A stretch of DNA of 64,000 nucleotides, from contig CM077643.1 of NCBI GenBank assembly GCA_039707465.1, positions 374,889,419-374,953,418 on the forward strand. The letters are read 5' to 3'. This DNA comes from Rhabdophis nuchalis (Eukaryota > Chordata > Lepidosauria > Squamata > Natricidae). The notes beneath the pieces are model-generated. The model made no database searches, had not been told where the DNA came from, and worked only from the letters and a program-made list of their open reading frames with translations. Positions within the stretch are counted from its first letter, which is position 1; each line of letters begins with the position of its first letter. Shown in pieces: positions 13,150 to 22,600 of this stretch. Made by a program: the position numbers and the translations under genes.

Positions 13150-13760
13150 CACGCACGAATAAGCATGCGCAATAGGCTGAACGGCTTTGCTGTACTTTTA
13201 CGGAGCAGCCGCGCCAGATCCATCCTCACAGTTGAAGGCATACTCGGGCGCATGCGTAAATCCCTACTCGCCGGAGGCTTCAGAAAGCTCCTTGACGTTT
13301 CCCTTCAACGTCTTTCTCAAAGCGCATGCGCAGAAAGTTGCCTCCTACCAACAGTTAAGATTAAATAGTGTTTTCCTTCTCCTTCTGCCTACCCGGAATA
13401 CGGACGAGGCTCTGGTCTCTGCCAGGCAAAGCTGCTTCTTTGCTGGGAATTTTTAGGAAAACCGAAGCGGCTTCTCCCATGGTGGCGAAAGTACGGAAGA
13501 GACGGCAGGCAGTAGCAGCAAAAAGCATTCCACCCACCCCCTTCCGCCGCCTTCTTTTAAGCCCCAAGGGCAAAAAAGGAGGAAGAGGCGGTAGCGATCT
13601 GCCTGACGGCTTGCGTTGGTGCCAGGCTCGGGACTTGGAGCACGTGGCCAGCAATCCGCCTGGGAGAGAGAAACACGGGACTCTGTCCACGCACCGGCAC
13701 TGCACGGTCGTTGCCTCTGATCCTGCCGCTGGTGATGTGTAACTTCCGTTTGACTCCTAG
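13150..13760. promoter_or_regulatory. CpG-rich island with NRF1-type motifs (candidate promoter)
   Basis: Composition changes sharply from AT-rich to CpG-rich. Three sites fit the NRF1 motif: GCATGCGCA (13163-13171), GCGCATGCGT (13248-13257) and the perfect palindrome GCGCATGCGCA (13322-13332). A pyrimidine tract (TTTTCCTTCTCCTTCTGCC) follows near 13370-13388. NRF1 sites clustered upstream of a start region are typical of housekeeping promoters. Transcription to the right is inferred. The island could also be a retrocopy or an isolated CpG island. Confidence 0.5.
13479..13742 (+). CDS. Possible first exon or short ORF in the CpG island
   Basis: An ATG at 13479 (CCCATGG context, no purine at -3) opens a frame of 88 codons starting MVAKVRKRRQAVAAKS, basic and Lys/Arg-rich. 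The frame is open upstream to 13368. The N-terminus loosely recalls small nucleolar ribosome-biogenesis proteins such as SLX9/FAM207A (start M-V-G-K-V-R), but that is memory-based and weak. GT dinucleotides are present, yet none inside the frame is a strong donor. No continuation was found to the right, where a CR1 relic starts at 13852. It may be an exon, a fragment or chance in GC-rich DNA. Confidence 0.22.
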   Translation: MVAKVRKRRQAVAAKSIPPTPFRRLLLSPKGKKGGRGGSDLPDGLRWCQARDLEHVASNPPGREKHGTLSTHRHCTVVASDPAAGDV

Positions 13761-13851
13761 ACAATATTTACAACGGGATCGCTGGCCCATAGGGAGATAT
13801 AGGAAAGGTCTGTTCCTTAAACTACGAGTTTAGCATTAGTGATACAGATTA

Positions 13852-14030
13852 ACAGAGTCGGAAGGCACCTTGTAGGTCATCTAGTCCAACCCCCGGCCCA
13901 AGCAGACCTTACACCACTTCTGACAGATGGCAGTTCAGTCTCTTCTTGAAAGCTTCCAGTGACGAAGCTCGCACGACTTCTGAAGGCAACTTCGGTTCCA
14001 TTGGTTGATTGTTCTCACTGTTAGAAAATC
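13852..14030 (-). mobile_element. CR1 LINE 3' end fragment
   Basis: It reads CAGAGTCGGAAGGCACCTTG, then AGGTCATCTAGTCCAACCCC and TCTCTTCTTGAAAGCTTCCA, the reverse complement of the C-terminal codons and 3' UTR of CR1. The plus-strand copy at 46023-46512 has the same blocks. It is 5'-truncated and partly decayed. Confidence 0.85.
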
Positions 14031-14795
14031 ATGTATCCACAACTATTTAGTTGAAACCATTCATAGTTTAAGGGGCGGGTTCGCCTATATCTTCAGAAGT
14101 CATCTGTTCTACCCTTCTTCCTGGGGATAAGGGAGAGGGTTGGTCGCAGGAAACAAGCACCCATGTGTTGTGAGTATTGTGAGTACCTAAGTGTTGTGAG
14201 TATTCGGGAAAATAGAATTAAAATAGTACTTCCCAAATCTGGATAAGTTAGCCAAAATTGGATAAAAGTGCTTTTTTCTTTAGGTAAGGAGATATGAATC
14301 TGTTAATTAGCCAGTCACAAAAACATCCAACTTGAAGTGTTTGACCTGGTAAAAAGGACTTTCTGATCAGTTTTGGGAAATGAAGGAAAAAGCTTGTGAA
14401 CCACTGGAATAAACCATTGTTGAATCAGTCGTGGGGATGCTATTACTTAACGCCACAGCTGGATAAAAGTTAGTTATTGTTTTGGATATAAGTTTATTAT
14501 ATAATGTGGTTTCTATCCAATAGTAATCTAAGTTTTACTTAAATATAATTTATGAAACAAGTGACTGGCTTTGCACAATACAATAAATGTGACCGAATGA
14601 CATACTGCACTATAGTTAGTTTACTAATTTGGGAAGTTCACCTAGAACAGGTAACTTCAAAATGCATACACTCAGTTTCTGTATATTAACATTTGGTGTC
14701 CTAATACAGTGTTTTGTGCCAGCATAAAACCTATTGTAATCCATAATTCATAATTTCAATTTGTACAACACTAAATTATGACAAAGGAAAGCATT
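14031..14795. other. Unrecognised stretch
   Basis: AT-rich with no supported gene or repeat. Confidence 0.35.
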
Positions 14796-14880
14796 TGTTG
14801 CTAGTTAGTTGCAAAGTTGTGTCTGACCCATTGCGACTCCATGGACAAAGTTCCTCCAGGCCTTCCTGTTCTCTACCATC

Positions 14881-14897
14881 CCCCCCCCCCCCCCCCC
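14881..14897. repeat. Poly-C run inside BovB
   Basis: An uninterrupted run of about 17 C. It may vary in length between individuals and is hard to sequence. Confidence 0.85.
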
Positions 14898-15322
14898 AGT
14901 CCATTTAAGCTCCCGGCTACTGCTTCCATGACTCCATCCAGCCACCTCATTCTCTGTCATCCCCTTCTTCTTTTGCCTTCAATCTTTCCCAGCATTAGGC
15001 TCTTCTCCAGTGAGTCCTTCCTTCTCATTAGGCAGCTTCAGGGTCTGGCCTTCTAAAGAGCATTTAGGTTAGGTTGATTTCCTCTAGGACTAACTGGTTT
15101 GGTCGTCTTGCAGTCCAAGGGACTGCATGAGTCTTCTCCAGCAACATAGTTCAAAGGCCTCAATTCTTTGCTGCTCAGTCTTTCTTATTTTCCAACTTTC
15201 AAGGCATACCTGGAAAACCATAGCCTTGACTATATGCACTTTTGTTGGCAGGGCAATGTCTCTACTTTTTAGTATGCTGTCTAGATTGGCCATAGCTTTC
15301 CTCCCCAGTAGCTAGCGTCTTT

Positions 15323-15411
15323 TACTTTACTTTACTTTATTTCATATTTCTATACCACCCTCTCTCCCTGACGGGACTCAGGGCGGTGCACAGGAAAGGA
15401 TAAAAACAATT
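15323..15411 (-). mobile_element. L2/CR1-group LINE 3' tail fragment nested in BovB
   Basis: It reads CTATACCACCCTCTCTCCC then GACTCAGGGCGGTGCACAGG, the reverse complement of the L2-type 3' end seen at 19445-19531. It interrupts BovB between GCGTCTTT and TAATTTTTTGGCC, and TCTTT occurs on both sides as a short TSD. It is therefore younger than the BovB copy. Confidence 0.8.
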
Positions 15412-15782
15412 TCTTTAATTTTTTGGCCTCAGTCCCCATCTGCGGTGATCTTGGAGCCCAGGAAAATAAAATCTGTCGCTACCTCCATTTCCTCTTTATC
15501 TATTTTCCAGGAATTGAGAGGACTGGATGCCATGATTAGTTTTTTTAACGTTTCAAGCCAACTTTTGCACTCTCCTTCTTCACCAACATCAAGTGGCTCT
15601 TTAGTTCCTCTTCACTTTCTGACATTGGAGTGGTATCTTCTGCATATCTGTGGTGGTTGATATTTCTCCCGGCTATCTTCATTCCAATTTTTGATTCATC
15701 TAGCCCCACCTTTCTCATGACGTGCTCTGCTTATAAGTTAAATAGGCAGGGTGACAGTATACAGCTTTGCTGGACTCCTTGT

Positions 15783-15838
15783 TGAAATCAATTTCGTTGT
15801 ATTTAAGTACAATGACAATAAAGATTATACTTATACTT
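15783..15838 (+). mobile_element. LINE 3' end fragment (ACAATGACAATAAAG type)
   Basis: It reads AATTTCGTTGTATTTAAG then TACAATGACAATAAAG, the same 3' end that terminates the minus-strand LINE at 7337-7720. It abuts the truncated 5' end of BovB. Confidence 0.6.
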
Positions 15839-16127
15839 TCCTAATTTTGAAGCAATAATTGGTTCCGTGTCCAGTTCTCACTATTGCTTCATGACCCGCA
15901 TATAGGTTTCTCAAGAGACAAATAAGATGGCCTGGTACTCCCAAGGAAAGCATATTGTGCTATAATACTATTCCATAATTTCCCACAAGAAGGTTTTTCT
16001 GACCAAAGAAATTGGAATTTCTTCATGAATAAGGAATGCCCAAATGGTACCAGATGCTAGTCCAATTATTAAGCTGTATTTTCAAAAGAGTACAGCTGAA
16101 CTTCATCACTTGTTTCACAAACGATAA
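15839..16127. other. Unrecognised stretch
   Basis: Nothing identifiable. Confidence 0.3.
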
Positions 16128-17280
16128 GGCCGGCCGGCGGAAGTAGTGAAACGGAGGAAGGGGAAGGGGGGGGTCGTTTCCACTGAGGTTTTCTCTATCG
16201 ATTCGGTTTTAGGGAGGGGCATGGGCGGTGGGAGGCGGAATGGGCATTACCTGTTGGAAGATCGAGGCCACTGGCTACAGGCAGTCACGCGCTCCAACTC
16301 TCCGTGCTCCCATCGCAGACTAGGAGGGCAGGAATCACAGGACCGGGGCCCTAGGCTGATGTTATGCAATGCCAGGTCCGTGGTACAAAAAGCCCCCCTC
16401 ATTTATGACCTTGTGTCAGAGGGGGACCCGGACCTGGTGGGTATAACGGAAACCTGGTTGGGCCACGAGGGGGGTCTACCCCTCGTAGAAATGTGCCCAC
16501 CAGGTTACCGTGCCTTTCATCAGCCAGGGGCCCTAGGGAGGGGTGGGGGTGGCGATTATGGTAAAGGAAGGTCTTGAGCCGAGGGAGACCACTGTCCCTC
16601 AGACGACCGGGTGTGAGTCCCTCTTCGTGAGGTGGGGCCTAGGGAGGCAGTTGGGCGTGTTAGTTGTATACCTGGCTCCTCGCTATGCAACAGCAGCCCT
16701 GCCCGAGCTTCTAGAGGTGATAGCCGAGGCGGCAGTTGAGACCCCCAGACTTTTGGTCATGGGGGACTTTAACTTGCCGTCAGTATGCGAAACCTCTGGA
16801 GCAGCTCGGGAGTTTATGGCCTCCATGACAGCCATGGACCTGACCCAGGTAGTTTTAGGCCCTACTCACGAGGAAGGACACACCCTGGATTTAATCTTTG
16901 TCTCGGGACAGTGGAGTAGTGATCTGGGAACAGGGGATCTAGCCATCACACCCTTGTCATGGACAGATCACGCTCTCCTCCGGCTGGACTTTCCAATCGT
17001 CACACCTCACCGCGGGGAGGCAGAGCCTGACATTCCTAGATGGTTACGCCCCAGGCTCCTGATGGACCCAGATAGGTTCCAGAGGGAGCTTGGGCCAATT
17101 CCTGTGACCCTGCCCCACGACTCGACTGAGGACCTAGTGACCGCATGGTTAAGTGCGGCCACGGGGGCCTTGGACCGAGTCGCGCCCTTGCGGCGACGAA
17201 TCATCCAGGCTCCTTGGTTTACCGAGGAGCTGAGGGAGATGAAACGCCACAAGAGACGCCTAGAGAGTAAGCCGCCCAAA
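16128..17280 (+). mobile_element. L2/CR1-group LINE, 5' half with endonuclease domain
   Basis: A GC-rich leader is followed by an apurinic-type endonuclease read in two overlapping frames. The first (16146-16577) has NARSVVQKAPLIYDL (N codon at 16368) and ETWLG (16449). The second (16543-17286) has MGDFNLPS (GDFN at 16762), HTLDLIF and the catalytic-type DH (16966). One indel in the G run at 16538-16552 explains the frame change; otherwise the domain has no stops. This endonuclease nicks target DNA for target-primed reverse transcription. The coding sequence stops abruptly near RLES at about 17266, before any reverse transcriptase, so the copy is broken. Confidence 0.88.
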
Positions 17281-17542
17281 CACTAGTGAGAACCCATATT
17301 AGAACTTAACGTCATCCCTCTCTGCCCTTCGACTCAACCCAGAGATCATCCAGACAGAGAACCAATTAGATTACTGCTGTGTGAAATTTTTTAGATATGT
17401 GTTAGATTTTTAAGGGCTGAAAATAAAGAGACCAGGATGGATCCATTTCAGGCTTATTAGGATGACGTTAAGTCTCCTCCCTTAAAGGGGCCCTGAACAG
17501 GAGCTGTGAAAATATTCTCTCATTAATAAGAGTCCTGTAAAT
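17281..17542. other. Spacer with short inverted repeats between the L2 half and the hAT composite
   Basis: ACTTAACGTCATCC near 17306-17319 recurs inverted as GGATGACGTTAAGT near 17460-17473. Between them lies the SINE fragment at 17400-17460. The stretch ends with the left hAT TSD CTGTAAAT (17535-17542). No gene. Confidence 0.5.
17400..17460 (-). mobile_element. SINE 3' fragment, exact inverted copy of 19783-19843
   Basis: All 61 bases are the reverse complement of 19783-19843, the 3' part of a complete SINE. It contains CTTTATTTTCAGCCCTT on the minus strand. The tRNA head is absent, so it is 5'-truncated. Confidence 0.85.
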
Positions 17543-17994
17543 CAGGGGTCCCCGGGCCGCGGACCGGTGCCGGTCCGTGGCTTGGTAGGAACCGGGCCGC
17601 AGGGCCGGAGAGGAGGAGGAGGGAGGACGGGGCAGAGTGCATGGGAGAGTGCAGGCGCGGCTGTTTGCACTGTTGGAGTGCGGCTCTTCCTCCACCCTCA
17701 TCGACGGTGGGATCCTGGGCACTGCAGCAGCAGCCCTCCCTACCGGCCACCGATTCCCTCCCTCCCTCCCCCCGTGGAGCCTCCCCAGCCGGCATGCCAG
17801 CCACTCGTCTTCTTCCAGGGGCTGCGGAGGCTCCGTGGGCGGGGGGAGAGAACCGGCGTCCCCCCCCCAACGGAGCCTGAGCAAGCAAACAAGCGACCAA
17901 GCGTGGTGGCCGGGCGGGCGGGGCAGGCTAAGGCGAGTGAGTGCGGGGGGCCGGGCTGTGGAGGCTCCGCGGGGGGCGGGGGCGGGCGGGGACG

Positions 17995-18423
17995 ACGACA
18001 GACAGACACAGAGAGGCACAGAGACAGGGAGGGAGGGGGGAATCAGAGAGTGACAGATACACACATAGAGACAGAGAGGGAGGGAGGGAGAGAAAGAGAG
18101 AGACACAGAATGAGTGATTAAGTGCATGAATGCGAGACAGACAGACACACACACACACACATAGAGTGACAGATGGGTGGACGAAGGAAAGAGAGACAGA
18201 GAGAGAAAGAAAAAGAGAAAGAAAGAAAAAGAAAGTAGGAGAGAGAAAGAGAAGGAAAGACAGAAAGAGAGAGAAAGGAAAGAAAGAGAGAAAAAAGAGA
18301 GAGAAAGAAAGAGGGAAAGAAAGAAAGAGAAATAAAGAGAGAAATAAAGGGAGAGAAAGAGAGAGAGAAAGAGGAAAAGAAAGAGAAAGAGAAAGAAAGA
18401 AAGAGAAAGAGGGAAAGAGACAG

Positions 18424-18510
<87 letters not shown>

Positions 18511-18511
18511 A
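17995..18511. repeat. Long purine-rich tract ending in (GAAA)n
   Basis: About 500 bases are almost entirely A and G on the plus strand, first as mixed GAGA/GACA units, then as a pure GAAA array from 18424 to 18511. Reading frames across it are low-complexity artefacts. The tract lies inside the hAT composite. Confidence 0.9.
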
Positions 18512-18568
18512 CTTATGACCACAATTGAGCCCAAAAGTTTGGTTGTTAACCAAGACCATTGTTAAGTG
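18512..18568 (+). mobile_element. GTTAAGTG-type squamate repeat fragment
   Basis: It reads CTTATGACCACAATTGAGCC then TTGGTTGTTAACC and GTTAAGTG, the start of the repeat also found at 8775 and 12188. The L2 piece is inserted at its right end. Confidence 0.65.
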
Positions 18569-19531
18569 GATGGGATGGGTAGTAACAAACTCAGGCTCAA
18601 CCCGTCCAAGACCGAGTGGCTGTGGTTTCCGGCACCCCGGTTCAGCCAGATAAGTCCAACACTGGCCATTGGGGGCGAACAACTGGCCCCCGTGGAGAGG
18701 GCGCGCAACTTGGGCGTCCTCCTGGATTCCCGGCTGTCCATGGAGGACCATGTGGCGGCCGTGGCCAGGGGGGCGTTCTATCAGGTACGCCTGATACGCC
18801 AGTTGCGCCCCTTACTGGACCGGGGAGCCCTTCGCACAGTCACTCAAGCGCTTGTGACGTCCCGGCTGGATTACTGTAACGCTCTCTACATGGGGCTCCC
18901 CTTGAGGTGCACTCGAAAGCTACAGTTAGTACAGAATGCGGCCGCGCAGGTGATTATGGGTGCCTCAAGGCAAACCCACATAACACCTCTCCTGCGCGAG
19001 CTGCACTGGCTGCCTGTGGCCTTTCGAGTGCGCTTCAAGGTATTGATGACCATCTTTAAATCGCTCCATGGCTCGGGGCCTAGCTATATACGAGACCGCC
19101 TCCTGCCCCATACATCCCTTCGTCCGATCCACTCCCACAGAGAGGGTCTTCTTCGGGTGCCGTCAGCAGGGCAATGCCGGTTGGCGACACCCAAGGGAAG
19201 GGCCTTCTCTGTGGCGGGCCCGGCCCTCTGGAACGACCTACCCCCCGACCTTCTTACTATCTCCGACCTCCGCCTCTTCCGCCAACGTCTTAAGACATAT
19301 TTATTTCAACAAGCCGGCCTAGGATAGCCCCCCGTCTCTGACTTTTTAAAGAAAAATTTGTAATTTGGTAAGGGTTTTAATATTGGGTTTTAGCACGGGT
19401 TTATTAATTTAATACATTTTAATTGATATTTATTGTATTTTGTGTTTTTAAATAATGCCTGTGCGCCGCCCTGGGTCCTAACAAGGAGAAGGGCGGGGTA
19501 TAAATTTAAAATAAATAAAAATAAAATAAAA
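18569..19531 (+). mobile_element. L2/CR1-group LINE, 3' part of the ORF and tail
   Basis: A stop-free frame to 19325 encodes the region after the reverse transcriptase YADD motif: NKLRLNPSKTEWLW, LVTSRLDYCNALYMGLP, KLQLVQNAAAQVI, HITPLLRELHWLPV and GPALWNDLPPDL, ending QQAGLG. The 3' UTR has CGCCGCCCTGGGTCC then GAGAAGGGCGGGGTATAAAT and an AAATA-rich tail. TAAGTG occurs at both ends (18563-18568 and 19532-19537), consistent with a TSD. It is 5'-truncated; the catalytic core is missing. The long intact frame implies a young copy. Confidence 0.9.
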
Positions 19532-19682
19532 TAAGTGAGTTTCACATTTTCCAAGTTGGCCACGCCCACCCAGTCACATGACTGCTGAGCCACTCAGCCG
19601 GTCCGCAAAACTTTCTTTAAAATGAAACCGGTCCCTGGTGCAAAAGAGGTTGGGGACCTCTGCTGTAAATGGCTGATGTAAT

Positions 19683-19843
19683 CAGGGAAACCGGATAGCT
19701 CAAGGCATAGAAAGGCTTGCCTCATATGCTGGAAAGTGCCGGTTCAAATCCCAGCAGAAGGAGTATGGCCAGCTGAAGAAGGCTAATAAGCCTGAAATGG
19801 ATCCATCCTGGTCTCTTTATTTTCAGCCCTTAAAAATCTAACA
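19683..19843 (+). mobile_element. tRNA-derived SINE with (TG)n tail
   Basis: The head holds a good B box (GGTTCAAATCC) and an A-box-like ATAGCTCAAGG. The body reads GAGTATGGCCAGCTGAAG, GGCTAATAAGCCTGAAATGG and TCTCTTTATTTTCAGCCC. It begins about 20 bp after the hAT TSD. Relatives are at 17400, 31378, 50422 and 50672. Confidence 0.8.
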
Positions 19844-19868
19844 TGTGTGTGTGTGTGTGTGTGTGTGT
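19844..19868. repeat. (TG)n microsatellite, SINE tail
   Basis: A dinucleotide run directly following the SINE 3' end. Confidence 0.9.
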
Positions 19869-21061
19869 ATTTCTGTACAATATGTATATGCATATGTTGG
19901 TGCATGGATGTGTAAATATGTCTATTGTATCTGAATATGTCTCTGTATTTAAATTGACATATATTAAATTGGATCAAATACATATAAATTAAATGTATAA
20001 ATACACTATATAAATATAGTGTAGATATATGTGTCAGTGTACATATATGCATGCACATACATATAATATGTGAATGTGTGTGTGTGTGTTAGTATACACA
20101 TATGCATGTGTAGATGTATAGATATGTGGTCAAAATACCAGTTATCACCTTTGAAGCCTATAAAATTTGATTCCAGAAAACCTGAAGAAATGTTTTATGT
20201 AATGGCTCCACAAATACAAAAATTGCACACACTGAAATCTTCAGAAGTCCTTTTGTTGAGTTGCCTAAGGCCACAAGAATTAGGAATGCTGTAAATAAAT
20301 ATCTAAAAGGCTAGCTCAGCAGAGGCTTATGACACCTTCCACGGGTCAAATAGACTTCATAAAATAAAATATCAGACTCTTTTTCTTCAATTGGGAATGG
20401 TCACATGAGATGCAGCTGAACCAGTGCAACAAGTTACAATATAAAAGATAAAAAGGGGAGGGGGGTTACGACTCATGTAATGTTTTTTTTGCAACATGTA
20501 TGAAACAGAGGCCAAAGTGGAATTTGCTTGCCATTCTATATCTAAAGGATTACACTGATGTTATTAGAAGGACTCTCCCCACCCCCTTGGGGTTTATCTT
20601 CCTTCTAGGAAGTTTTCAGTTTTAGTTGTGAGTTCTCCAAAGCCATCTGGTGGATTTCTAGAGGAAGCGCAGCAACGCACCTCATGCTGGTTTACATCAG
20701 GAAATTCTTTTGGATTTCACAACTTAAAACCAGATCCATCCAATGGAAGAAGAAAAGTGCAAAAGGATATGGCCATGTGTTTTTCAAAAGAAAAGACGCA
20801 TTTAAAATTATGAAAAAAATGCCATTCTAGTCAGACCAGTTTTTAGCATGGAATGTCAAGACAGAGATACCACTCTTTATTTATAGTGGCTACACTAGAG
20901 AAGAAACAAATGCATACTGAGGCATAGTCCAGAGTTAGCTCATGGATACTTTGGCTAATACATTCAGGTCTTCAATTTAAGATGTTTATAGTTCTGGACA
21001 AGTGTCTGATACACTTGATTGTTGATGGCAAGTCGGTTTCGCACAGAATAGGAAATCTACC
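19869..21061. other. AT-rich stretch with TG/TA-rich low complexity
   Basis: 20040-20130 has further GTGTGT and ATATAT patches. No gene or identifiable repeat in the rest. Confidence 0.4.
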
Positions 21062-21361
21062 ATGGCAATTCAGATTCTGTCTCCCAAAAAATTAAAAGAG
21101 TTATCAAAGTGGAAATCTCTTGTCTGTTTACATGCTAGTCAAATTGGCTTGCCACCAACAGTATATGCAGGAATTCCCTCTAAAGAATATGCTTTCACTG
21201 CAGGGCATCTAGTTAAAAGCACAGTTATTTTAGGCAAGGTTGCTGAAGATGTGGCAGCAATCCACATTATTCTCCTGAGAATAGAAACGTCTTACTTGCA
21301 TAGTTTCATAACTAGCCAAAATGAGCTGACAACAAGTGCAATGATGATTGGTGTTGATTAA
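21062..21361 (+). other. Unidentified 99-codon ORF
   Basis: The frame starts MAIQILSPKKLKELSKWK and ends TTSAMMIGVD. Composition is less biased than neighbouring chance frames (a mix of Leu, Ile, Ser and Lys with no low complexity), in DNA that is otherwise AT-rich. I do not recognise a family. There is no obvious promoter, splice context or TSD. It may be a decayed retrocopy or transposon piece, or chance. Confidence 0.2.
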
Positions 21362-21555
21362 ACAGCCCCCTAAACAAACAAATCAGTAGCAATATTTATT
21401 TATTGTAAGCTGGGCAGTATGTAGTCTGGGCAGCTATATATGTTTAATAAATAAATAAATATCTCAATGTACTCTTGAACACTAATTCTGAATATATTAT
21501 TTAAATAAATATGGGTAACATTGAAGTCTGCATTTCCAATTCTTCTAATGGAATA
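21362..21555. other. AT-rich spacer
   Basis: Nothing identifiable. AAATAAATAAATA runs occur near 21450. Confidence 0.3.
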
Positions 21556-21825
21556 CCATATTTATTCGAGTATAACACGCAAAATTTTCTACCAAAAAAA
21601 GAACTCAAAGTTTGGGTGCGCGTTATAAACGAGGGTGCGCATTATAAACCAGGGTGCGCGTTATAAACGATTTTTATCATGGCCGCACGTGTTCAACAAC
21701 GTTTGTCACTTACAATGCTTGGTCTGAGCCGAGAAAAAGTGAAACAAAATTTTATACCGATTTTAAATCGGAAATTAGGGGGTGCGCGTTATACACGTGT
21801 GCGCGTTATACTCGAATAAATACGG
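21556..21825. mobile_element. TA-flanked inverted-repeat element (mariner-type MITE), 270 bp
   Basis: The left end CCATATTTATTCGAGTATAA and the right end, read in reverse, CCGTATTTATTCGAGTATAA differ at one position. Each end is flanked by TA, as for Tc1/mariner elements. Subterminal GGTGCGCGTTATA phrases are repeated. No transposase frame. Confidence 0.85.
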
Positions 21826-22592
21826 TATATTTATTGTGATAAAGCTTATGCCTCAATTATGGAAAAGAAAAATGGACATCATTGCAAGCATGTAGACCTA
21901 GATATTTTACCTTCTGTTGCCTCAGGCAATATAAGCGTATTGATTAGTTGGGGGATTGTGGTTTTTTTCTTGACTTAATAATGTATATATAGCTTATTTT
22001 TCAGCAAATTACATATTACCATGGAAAATACTGGAAGGATCTCCCTTCCATCATTCCATATTCACAATATTCAACAACTTTTAAGTGTTCAAATGGCCAT
22101 TACTCAACATAATTGAAGTAGTTAACTCTACTAGTGGCGATTGATCCCTTCTGTTATCATTATTATAATAAGTATATGTCCATTGTCTTTCATGGTTCAC
22201 CCCGTATTTGACTGTATATTTTTAAAAAACCACTTCTGTAACTGCTTATAATTATTATCCAGAAGATTGCTACTAAGGTGGCAGCTCAGAATATGAAAAC
22301 GCCATTCCATCTTTGAATGAATCCCAAGTAATACATGGCCTATAATAATTGAATCAGCCATCCTTGGCATATGCTAATATTTCTCCTTTACATTTGCTAA
22401 TTTAATTTCCTTTATTTATATGCAGCAGCGTATAATTATATGGAAAGAAACTAAGATAAGGGTTATTGCTACTGGAGAAGCTCATGCATCAGATTTACTT
22501 ACCTGAAGCTGTGATTTTTAGGCTAGCCTTTTCCAAGATATTGTCCTCCAAATGTATTGGACAAATTTCCATGGTCATCCTGTGCTATCTGG
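21826..22592. other. Unrecognised stretch
   Basis: AT-rich; no gene or repeat recognised. Confidence 0.35.
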
Positions 22593-22600
22593 GAAAGCAT

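Larger units (their letters stand above)
14796..15782 (-). mobile_element. BovB (RTE) LINE, 5'-truncated, 3' part
   Basis: The left end carries the BovB 3' signature in reverse (TTGTGTCTGACCCATTGCGA, then CTCCATGGACAAAG). The body encodes the ORF C-terminus on the minus strand: a frame at 15090-15293 reads MANLDSILKSRDIALPTK, then VHIVKAMVF and RIEAFELCCWRRL, the conserved RTE block after the reverse transcriptase. Several frames are broken. A C17 run lies at 14881-14897, and an L2 3' fragment has inserted at 15323-15411. BovB is known to have moved horizontally between squamates and ruminants, probably by way of ticks. Confidence 0.9.
17543..19662. mobile_element. hAT element carrying nested insertions, 2.1 kb
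   Basis: Termini CAGGGGTCCCCGGGCCG and GGTTGGGGACCTCTG are inverted repeats of the hAT CAGGGGTCC type. The flanking 8 bp are identical, CTGTAAAT at 17535-17542 and 19663-19670, which proves one insertion event for the outer element. The outer parts (17543-17990, 19532-19662) hold hAT-internal phrases such as GGTAGGAACCGGGCCGC and AAAATGAAACCGGTCCCTGG. No transposase is encoded. Inside lie a purine tract, a GTTAAGTG-repeat piece and an L2 3' end with its own TSD. Confidence 0.9.

Noticed and set aside
17468..18751. 427-codon minus-strand frame and overlapping long frames
   Set aside because: They run through the purine-rich (GAAA)n tract and give Ser/Phe/Leu repeats only; artefacts of low complexity.
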